A stretch of 22,438 nucleotides of DNA, taken from the NCBI GenBank assembly GCA_023091735.1, contig JALKBU010000860.1:1-22438 (forward strand), in the 5' to 3' direction. The translations under genes were made by a program, and so were the position numbers. Shown piece after piece: positions 1 through 7,500 of the stretch. Below the pieces are notes generated by a model. It was not told the DNA's origin and searched no databases. It saw only the letters and a list, made by a program, of their open reading frames with translations. This stretch comes from Trichomonas tenax. Its lineage: Eukaryota; Parabasalia; Trichomonadida; Trichomonadidae. Numbering within the stretch: the first letter of the stretch is position 1; every line of letters begins with the position of its first letter.

Positions 1-76
1 TAAACTTAATCCACAAATGATTTAAAACCGTTATATCATCAGGTTAAGAAGAATAAGACCGACCCACGGAGTGGGT

Positions 77-131
77 TGGGCTCATTTATCCTAGCCCGAA
101 GCTGAGCTTGCTCAGCGGGATGGGCTCATTT
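77..131. repeat. Short direct repeat with GC-rich hairpins
   Basis: The 11-mer TGGGCTCATTT occurs at 77-87 and again at 121-131; the second copy contains the stop codon of the minus-strand gene. Between them lies a hairpin with arms GCTGAG and CTCAGC around a CTTG loop, framed by CCC and GGG. Just upstream CCCAC/GTGGG at 63-75 forms another small hairpin. This GC-rich island stands out in AT-rich DNA. It sits at the 3' end of the small gene and may be a transcript-end structure or an element-end relic; function unknown. Confidence 0.55.
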
Positions 132-533
132 GTGTGTGTGTCTTGGCAACTTATCAACTTTTTCAGCTATGTTAGAAACGAATTGTTTGTTCTCTTCTGT
201 TTTCTTTTGACGCTCAACAGGATTTTTATTCATATCTTTCAATTCAGTACTGCGTTCAAGTACTTCAAGCATTTTTTCGAGAAGTTTTTTTTTCGTCACT
301 GATTCATAAACGGGAACACTTACGGGCTCAACTTGTGCTGTTGTTGCTGGTTCAACTGTTGTTGTAACTGGTGGCTCTTTGTTTTCTTCCGTTGCTGTTG
401 TAGGTAATGGAACTTTTCGTTTTCTAACCTGAATGTTTCCATTTTTGTCTTTCATTACATAATATAATGGATATTGTATTCCTTTTGCGTCATTAATAAT
501 TATTGAGTTTCTTTCAGATCGACTCAGGCTCAT
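126..533 (-). CDS. Small hypothetical protein, T/V/E/P-rich linker and coiled-coil tail
   Basis: 135-aa open frame starting at an ATG and ending in TGA. I do not recognise the family. Residues 1-45 look like a small folded basic segment (KDKNGNIQVRKRK), residues 45-80 are a low-complexity linker rich in T, V, E and P, and residues 80-135 are charged and heptad-like (KKKLLEKMLEVLERS), suggesting a coiled coil. It is divergent from two tiny plus-strand genes across a 53-bp gap, a compactness unusual for a trichomonad gene. Inference: it may belong to a Maverick/Polinton-type or other element remnant, but no capsid, polymerase or integrase gene is visible here to prove that. Confidence 0.55.
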   Translation of the reverse strand: MSLSRSERNSIIINDAKGIQYPLYYVMKDKNGNIQVRKRKVPLPTTATEENKEPPVTTTVEPATTAQVEPVSVPVYESVTKKKLLEKMLEVLERSTELKDMNKNPVERQKKTEENKQFVSNIAEKVDKLPRHTHK

Positions 534-555
534 ATTTTAATCTAAGTTAAAATAT
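532..555. promoter_or_regulatory. Perfect palindrome in divergent promoter
   Basis: ATATTTTAA (532-540) and TTAAAATAT (547-555) are exact inverted repeats around the hexamer TCTAAG. The left arm overlaps the start codon of the minus-strand gene and the right arm ends 31 bp before the plus-strand ATG. The symmetry suits an operator or shared core promoter for both directions. The AT-rich setting makes some palindromes expected by chance. Confidence 0.4.
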
Positions 556-586
556 AATATTTTTAATTTTTATCCCATAATAAATC

Positions 587-751
587 ATGGATTGCGAACA
601 ATCCCGGGCCCAGAGTGCCTTGACAGACATTGAAGTTCTTAAATCATCTTTGAAGGAAGAAATATTAAACGAACTCAAAGCAACTAAGCCAAAGAAGAAT
701 AAAAAGACAGATACAGGATTCACGAAGACAGAACGGGCTAAAGCCTTTTAG
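587..751 (+). CDS. 54-aa acidic/basic helical micro-protein
   Basis: ATG at 587 opens a 54-codon frame ending in TAG at 749-751. The product begins MDCEQSRAQSALTD, continues with a likely amphipathic helix (IEVLKSSLKEEILNELK) and a lysine-rich tail ending ERAKAF. The next gene begins 7 nt after its stop. The tail motif ERAKA and its DNA (AGAACGGGCTAAAGCC, 730-745) recur in the next gene at 887-902, so the two share a segment by duplication or recombination. Function unknown. Confidence 0.45.
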   Translation: MDCEQSRAQSALTDIEVLKSSLKEEILNELKATKPKKNKKTDTGFTKTERAKAF

Positions 752-758
752 ATACAAA

Positions 759-941
759 ATGTCAAAAAAAAAAAAAAAAAAAAAACAAGTCAAGCCTAAA
801 CGTAAATGCACTGAAAAGCAGTTAGCAGCACTTGCAGCAGGAAGACAGAAGAATCCAAGATTGATTGCAAAAAGAAAGAAGGAAGAAGAACGGGCTAAAG
901 CCCTCGAGGGACAAAGTCCCGAAGCAAAGAAGAATGATTAA
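759..941 (+). CDS. 60-aa lysine-rich basic protein
   Basis: ATG at 759 followed by a run of 22 A residues (764-785) that encodes seven lysines, then KRKCTEKQLAALAAGRQKN, a motif that looks like a short DNA-binding or packaging-type basic segment, then a charged tail (KRKKEEERAKALEG). It ends in TAA within TAAA, fitting the trichomonad stop-coupled polyadenylation signal. Small K-rich proteins with a TEKQLxALAxGR-like core are, to my recollection, multicopy in trichomonad genomes; a link to Maverick-type elements is inference. The homopolymer is a slippage hotspot, so copy-to-copy length variation is expected. Confidence 0.55.
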   Translation: MSKKKKKKKQVKPKRKCTEKQLAALAAGRQKNPRLIAKRKKEEERAKALEGQSPEAKKND

Positions 942-1866
942 ATAAGTTTATTTTTGAAAATTAATTTTTGACGATTTCCCGAAAAATATTTTTATCTACC
1001 TTCCTACCAATAATTGCATGACAAAGTAAATTTTATCAAAGATTTTAAAATAAATTATATCATACATTTAAAATAAAAAATTAACGCTGATTTTGAAATT
1101 TAAGAAATCTTTAATTTCCTATAGAGGAACAAAGGCTCTTTTTTAAGAGCTGACATTTTAAAAAGTCATAAGATTTAAAATTAATAATAACGTTTGTTTT
1201 GAAAGAATTGAAATATTTAATTCGAACATGAGAGGACCCGAGTGTGCACCATTGACTCTGACAAGGTCTGACGTGTAAAGTGTCACAGTCGACTGCGCCG
1301 CCACATTGCAAAATGTTTATTACTAACTTTTGAAAAAAATCGACAGTTAATACTAATGAATGTGATGCTTGCACATTGTAGCATTCAAATATCCAAAAAC
1401 TGTTCCGCTTGATGACAGATTGCTTGGAGCCATATTGAATGCTGATTTTTTTAGAAAATTAAGCAATTCGGTGTCATTTCTTCCAAGCAATCAAAGCACT
1501 GGATTATTTACAAATAATTGTTTACGATCTAGGCTCTTGAAGGGATTTTACGGCATTTTACTAACTAGAATACGCTGCTTGTACTTAGAGAAACTGCTGA
1601 AGACCATAAAATCACTCAAAAATCTCACTTTTTTGCAATTCTGATGTATTTTTACAGAAACATATAGATTTCGATTCAATGCTCCATGTTCTATAGAGGT
1701 CTGGGCAATATGAATTGAAATATAGTTGACTATAGTCATTATTAGAGATAGATAAAATTTAAATTAAATTTTCAAACGCTCAGATTTGATTAAATAGAAT
1801 AGATACAGCATTCTGCACATGCGTATATCAATATATCTGAAAAGTGACACAAAAGCGACAGTATCT

Positions 1867-1934
1867 GACATGTAAAGTTGTCGGAATATCTAGTTTTATG
1901 TGTCAAAATATTAATATTGTTTGACATGTAAAGT
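1867..1934 (+). repeat. Two exact copies of TGACATGTAAAGT
   Basis: Exact 13-mers lie at 1867-1879 and 1922-1934. A one-base variant (TGACGTGTAAAGT) is at 1269-1281. The shorter TGACATGTAAA occurs at 3373-3383, 79 bp before the ankyrin-RING start, and on the minus strand at 2513-2523. TGACATGTAA is at 11660-11669 behind the EF-hand gene. The core ACATGT is palindromic. Purpose unknown; possibly a transcription factor site or relics of one dispersed repeat. Confidence 0.5.
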
Positions 1935-1979
1935 CCTATAATCATTCAAATTATGTATTAGTTTTTATTTCAAAATCGC

Positions 1980-2410
1980 GTCTGACGGGAAGAACTGGGG
2001 ACTACATTGACACAGGTACCACGCATGTTAGTAGCTAAACTCACAGATCTTCCTTTCATATGCCATCATCAAGAAATCAAAGATTTTCACTTCAGAATGC
2101 CTCTGAAGAGCAAAATTAAATGCTTAATTGGGACAGGTAGCCAAGGTGCTCGCAATCCGGTCCACAGTTCTTACTTTTAGAAGCATTCTGTAGAGTAAAT
2201 CGCTGATTATTGCGAAAATAGAGTCTGAAAGGAAGAACTGTGGACTAGATTGCTAAGATTTGGGCATTTGTGCCAATCCAGCCCACAATTCTTCTTTTCA
2301 GAAGCATTCTATAGAGTAAATCGCTGATTATTTCGAAGATCGAGTCTGAAAGGAAGAACTGTGGACTGGATTGCTAGCATTTTGGCTACCAGTGCCAATG
2401 AAGCACTTAA
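1980..2410. repeat. Tandem array of ~121-bp imperfect palindromes
   Basis: Two good units start with CAATCC at 2153 and 2274, and a truncated third begins at 2396. Each unit has a left arm (about CCACAGTTCTTNCTTTTAGA) and a right arm (TCTGAAAGGAAGAACTGTGG at 2224-2243 and 2346-2365) that are reverse complements with few mismatches. They flank a conserved centre containing AGAGTAAATCGCTGATTAT. A further right-arm-like segment at 1980-2010 and a left-arm-like one near 2041 indicate older degraded copies. Each unit could fold into a long hairpin. Candidates are a foldback/MITE array or a hairpin RNA source. Confidence 0.75.
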
Positions 2411-2859
2411 TTTTTCTTTTCAAAGTAAATTTAAACAAATATAGGATATCATTCTTCCAATAATCATTTATAATCACATGCCACATAAATATTTATTTGT
2501 CGAATATTCATGTTTACATGTCAAATATTACCACTTTTATATCACTTTTCCTGACAACTTTCGGTACGCAACAGGACTACTGATCATAGAAACAACATAC
2601 AACGCTTAAATATTTCAACATTTTCAAAAAAGTGAAAAACTCATATTTATAAAATGAATTGATAAGCTAGTTATAGATATGATTATAAAGGTAGAAGTAT
2701 TTACAAAGAAAAAGAACAAATTTTTATAAAAACATTATGAATAAAATATAAAATAGAGATATTGATGGTTGTATATATGTAATCGAACCGAACTACTGAT
2801 GTAAATTACATGGATTTCTATAAATATGCATAAATCATCGTTAAATATGGAGATAATAA

Positions 2860-3240
2860 TCGGATCTCAAAAACCCTCTGTAGCGGCCCTTAGCAAATTT
2901 GCGAGTCATCAGCGGAATGTTAGCAGCTGTGTGTCGAAGATGGAGCCAAAAAATCTGCAAAATTTTGTGGTCCAAATTTCGAATTTTAACATGTAGGTTT
3001 CAAGACAGGTTCCGACGCCAGATATTCTTGTAGAAAGCCACTGGTAACGCCAAGGCCAGAAACCAACAAAGTCTAAAAATCGCAATATCTTTGCAATAAC
3101 TTTAGTCCAGAGCACATAAATAGGTTACATGATAAATTCGCTGAGTTCCATTTTTGATTGTGCCATATAGAAAAGTCTAGTTTTGAATCCTCACTGAGAC
3201 ACCAAAACTAAACTTCGACCGAGGCCAAAAAAGTGAAATT
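2860..3240. other. GC-richer island, no gene recognised
   Basis: Base composition is more balanced than the surroundings. A 68-codon open frame on the minus strand (2909-3115) has no recognisable domain. The stretch could be a decayed repeat element or a non-coding RNA; nothing decides between these. Confidence 0.3.
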
Positions 3241-3421
3241 TTTAATAACGTACATTCTTCTACAGGACCTTTGATTTTTTTATATTTTTATTACATTAAT
3301 GAAATGGACTATTTTTAATAAATATAGAAAAAAGTAAATATTTGAAGCTCCAGAAACATGATTCGATATTTTTGACATGTAAATGACAGTGTAAATATGA
3401 AAAATGTCAAGAATTTTTTTG

Positions 3422-3434
3422 TCACATTTCATCC
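3422..3434 (+). promoter_or_regulatory. Initiator-like element of the ankyrin-RING gene
   Basis: TCACATTTCATCC matches 10 of 13 positions of the T. vaginalis initiator TCAYTWYTCATTA. The presumed +1 A (3424) is 28 nt before the ATG at 3452, which fits the short 5' UTRs known in trichomonads. Confidence 0.45.
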
Positions 3435-3451
3435 GTTAGAAGAAAAAGATT

Positions 3452-4418
3452 ATGGAGCTATTTCAAGCAGCAAAGGAAAATAATCCACAAAAGATCGAAG
3501 AGTTACTCGGAAATGGTGCAGATGTCAATGCAAAGGGAGTTCTTTATATTTTTATTTTGTCTATTTTATTTTTATAATATTCTTCAATTTTTTATGACGA
3601 AACACCACTTCATTGGGCTGCAATCGCTGGTTCCGTCGATGCTGCAAAGTTACTTATTGAAAAAGGAGCAAATATCAATGCGCAAACGGCAATTCATTAT
3701 TTTCTTTTTACTTTATTCATCATAAAATCATAGAGAAACACCATTACATTTAGCAGCACAGGAAAATAAAGTTGAAATTGTTGATTTACTTCTTGAAAAC
3801 AAAGCAGATCCAAATATTCGAAATTATGATGGTGAAAATTGCATCTTTTCTGCAATCAGATGGAGCCATTCAGACTTGATCAAGCCACTCATTGATGCTG
3901 GCGCTGATCCAAATCAATATAACAAGAAATCACAATCTCCGTTACATGTCTGCGTCGAATACAAAGCTGAGCCAGAGGCACGCACACTTATGCTATACAA
4001 GGCTGATCCAAGGTACCAAGACTCTCTTGGACGCACGCCTTTCCATACAGCTGTTTTAAATCGCGATACAGAAATGTCGAAATTATTCCTCGAGTGTGGA
4101 GATGACCTTGCACTCATTCGTGACCATAGTCTCAAAACTGTCTGGGATGGATGCCCAGAAGAGTTCAAGAATACTGTGATTCCACAAGATTTGCCTCAGC
4201 AGGAGGATAATGGAAATAAGAAGGAAGCTCCAGCAGAGGATGAGTATCAATGGCTCAAGGACAAGAAATGTTTCATGTGTCGTAAGATGGATGCTGAAAA
4301 GATTGTTTTGCCTTGTCGCCATTGTGTTTTGTGCAACAACTGCACACCAAAATTCTTAGAACAGCATTTCCAGTGCCCGCAGTGTAAGATGGCAATATTC
4401 GGCGCAGTCAGAGCATAA
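3452..4418 (+). CDS. Ankyrin-repeat/RING-finger protein, frame broken by two inserts
   Basis: The gene starts at ATG 3452 (MELFQAAKENNPQKIEELLGN). Ankyrin repeats continue through 3535, 3599-3688 (ETPLHWAA...GANINAQ) and from 3735 on (ETPLHLAA...ADPNIRNYDGEN), giving about five repeats. The C-terminus carries a C3HC4 RING: CFMC, then CRHCVLCNNC, then CPQC, typical of E3 ubiquitin ligases of the XIAP/MDM2 type. Such proteins recruit an E2 through the RING and substrates through the ankyrin stack. Two AT-rich inserts (3536-3598 and 3689-3734) interrupt it. The first keeps frame but contains TAA; the second contains TAG and shifts frame. From 3735 to the stop at 4416-4418 the frame is open, and its coding quality looks intact. 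Either the inserts are removed as unusual introns or this is a recent pseudogene. Confidence 0.75.
3536..3598 (+). other. AT-rich insert 1 in an ankyrin loop
   Basis: 63 nt between codons for NAK and ETPLH, where ankyrin repeats normally have about four loop residues. It keeps the reading frame but holds a TAA stop at 3575-3577. It starts GGAGTTCTTTATATT and ends TTCTTCAATTTTTTATGAC. There is a GT at 3539 but no AG near the 3' side, so it cannot be a standard GT-AG intron. Boundaries are uncertain by several bases. Confidence 0.6.
3689..3734 (+). other. AT-rich insert 2 at the equivalent loop
   Basis: About 46 nt between NAQT and ETPLH of the next repeat, starting (G)GCAATTCATTATTTT and ending TTCATCATAAAATCATAGA. 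It has a TAG in the incoming frame (3731-3733) and shifts the frame by one. Its ends resemble those of insert 1 (GG..TTC.TTAT at the start; TTC.TCA.....T.AT at the end), so the two look related. An AG lies at the 3' side, but no GT at the 5' side. Confidence 0.6.
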
Positions 4419-4508
4419 TGTTAAGATTTTGATTTTTATTAATTTAAATATATAATGAAAAATATACTATGAATATATATTATTTAAAGAAAAATAAATC
4501 ATTATGAT

Positions 4509-7500
4509 TTAATCCTCAATAATCTTGTTAATCAGATCTGAAATAATCTGATATGATGATTCAAGTTCATTCTGAACAGGAACAGCAGATGGATACTGCT
4601 TGCACCATTCAGCATGGACTAAGAGGCCCTTCTTTGTTACCTGCAGGAATTCGGCTTCTGCAGCTGATAACTTCTTTGTGTATTTGGTTTCTTGTGGATC
4701 CTTCTTCAAAAGGAATGTCTTTGCAATCTTAAGTGGTGTTTGATATTCTGTATCGAGCATTGCTCTCTTCATCCTTTCTTGTAAGACAGCACAGTCATTG
4801 ACTTCAATGGCGTTGCGCATTTCAGCGACAAGTTTCGTGAGATTTCTGTATGCGACTCTGATTGGTTGATATTCAACCTCATCGAGGTCTTTCTTGAGAA
4901 CGACTGTTCTGAGCCAGCAAGAAGGAAGTGGCCTGCTCATCTTGAAGATCTGCCTGCGGATCCACCAATCGCTGTACTGAGCATCTTCGATTGCGACACC
5001 TTTAGTGAAGATTTCATCCTGTGCAAACTTCTGAATATCGTGCTGACGTTCGAACTCTGATAATCTCTCAGCGAGCTCCTTACGAGTGAAGTGTGGATTG
5101 ACTTCTTGGATCTGGATATATCCTTTGTCAGCAGGAAGTGTGCGAGGATCGATTCTTCCACTTTGTTGGATGATTTCAACTTTGCCTTCACCATGGACTT
5201 TCTCGAAGCACTCAACAAACCTTTGTCCTAATGAATCGATTGTAGACTCGTTTGACTCCTTGAAGATGTAGCTGAGGCCAGAGTCTGTACCGAAGATCTT
5301 GTTGATGAATGTAACGTAATAGTATTTTCCGAAGTTGCGAATAACATCTTGTGGATAATCTTCGATCTTCTGGCAGATGTCGCGCTGTGTGCGGAAGAAT
5401 GTACAGAGGGCACCAAACATACGATGGTGTTCGAGAAGTGGCCAGAAAACATCAATAAGTGAGTAACCGACTTCATATAACTCAGCAGTTTGACATTTCT
5501 GCAAGATCGTGTGCAAAATATCCGTGAATGATCTCTCACTGAAGATTGAAGAGTCGCAGAATGATGGAACGTTCGGTGGGTCTTCGACGAGTCTCATTGA
5601 GCAGTTAGCAACGTTGGCTGCTGGGCATAGCTTACTGAAAACTTGTCCTGGGTGATATCTTAAGTCTGGATCCCAAATGAACTTCATCTTTCCAAGGAGT
5701 GTTGAATATTCAAGAATGATTGCTGCTTGGAGAAGGAGAGCTTGGATTTCTTCTTCGTATTTGCCCTTACTATTGTAGAATGCTGCAAGTTCGTTCAATT
5801 CACAAAGAGCAGCATCGGGTGATGACATAAGATTGTACGCCTTTGTGTAAATCAATTCAGCATGAATTTCATCAACTGTTTCTTTGATAAGCTTCTTTTC
5901 AGCTTCGATGACTGCTGTGAAACCTGTGTATAAAGGCTTCATTAATGGTGTCTTGTCGTTCGGGATCTTCAGCTGAGTTCTTTGTTGTGGGGTAATTGCA
6001 CCAAGAGCTCTGAAACAGATTGCCATACCGCGATTGTTGTTCTTTCCTTTCTTGGTGAATTTCTCGGAAAGCTTTTCGTCCTCTGTGAATAACGTAACGA
6101 GGAATGCATATGACTCATCTGGAGCGATAGGATTAAGAGTCAAAATCTTGGCGACAAATCTTGGAAATGCTGGCTGGCACTTGTACATCATGAACTCTGT
6201 ATTCTTCTGAACAAGAGCCGTGAACAACTTGATGAGTGGCTTAATGACGTCGATATTCTTATTCGTGCAGAACATATGGTAATACAAATCTGTAAGAAGA
6301 ACTAAATCCTTCTCATCTTCAAAGTTAGCCATGAGCTCAAGGAGCCAGAGAACTCCGAATTGGATAGCATAAGCGAGTTCTTTCTGTCTGATTACCTTCT
6401 TGTCGGTACACTTTGGATCCTTTCCTGTATAGCGAACTTTAGTGAGTACAAAGTTGACGCTCTTGAAGAATGCTTCATGATCACATGACTTCCATGTTTC
6501 TTCAAACTTCTCCTTTGAGATGTAGATGAATATGAGTGAGAACCAAACAATAATAGCGCTAACATCATCGGATCTTGCACATGGGAAGCTGCCAAGTGGT
6601 GTTAAGTCATTGATTCTTGCCGCATATCTGTCAACAAGCTTTGTCTTCATTTCCTTCTTGTATCCATCGACGCATGCAACAACAGTGCAGAAAACTGCCT
6701 GATAAATTGCTTTATCGTTTTCAGCAGTTGCTCTCTTCATAACATCGCAAATTACGTTGACGAAGCCATTGTGGAAGACTGAGAGTGAATAGAAAACCTT
6801 TGGTGTCAATGCCTGATTGAGGAAGTTCATGAAGATTCCTGAGGAGTTCTCGCTCTTCGGCATGTTATCAAAGAAGGCCTTGATTGCCTCGAAAACAGCT
6901 GTTGGAGCTCCAATGTCGAATAATTTATGGATGAATGTAACAAAGTGCTTGTTTCTGTTATCAGCTTTATCTGTTGTCAGCTTGTAAGAATATTTCGCCC
7001 ATGAATCAGCAAATTGCTCAAATGCATTCATGAACTTTCTGTCCTTTGTAAGCAATATTGACTTAACAATCAGATCGAAGACGAGTCTGATGATAACACT
7101 GTCATCTGTCATCTTGTCAGCATCTGGAACAGCCATCTGATCAAGATATGACTTATAACCTGTCATCAATGATACGTGGGACATATCAGAGAGATTTTCG
7201 TTCGTTCTGAATGATGCTGTCTTTGCGTACCAAGCAAATCTCTGTTCCGCAGTTCCTTTCTCGATCGCTTTATCGATCTTACGAGCAAGGATGACATAGC
7301 AATGGATGGCACGTAATGGCTGATTAGGAGTGAGGTATGTGATGTATTCAAGAATTGGAACGAAGAATTCGCTGATGGAGAGCTTGTCAGTCTTCTCAAG
7401 AGCTTCTGGATTCAAGCTTGCATACTTGTGAGCTGTGCTGAAGAATGACTGAAGATCTGGGTGCTCAGACAAAAAGTGTGAGCGTGGAACCATGAAGAAT

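Larger units (their letters stand above)
942..3421. other. 2.5-kb gene-free region
   Basis: No open frame here has a recognisable domain; those of 60-90 codons are scattered and AT-driven. The stretch contains the TGACATGTAAAGT motif copies, the palindromic tandem array and a GC-richer island, listed separately. The remainder is simple AT-rich DNA. Confidence 0.6.

Noticed and set aside
1111..1644. Overlapping frames on both strands in the gene-free region
   Set aside because: Short, no ATG-context or domain evidence, codon use like the background.
2909..3115. 68-codon minus-strand frame
   Set aside because: No domain and no promoter signal; kept only as a composition island.
3539..3733. 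Standard spliceosomal introns in the ankyrin-RING gene
   Set aside because: Insert 1 has GT but no usable AG; insert 2 has AG but no GT; neither shows the trichomonad branch/3' site motif ACTAACACACAG.
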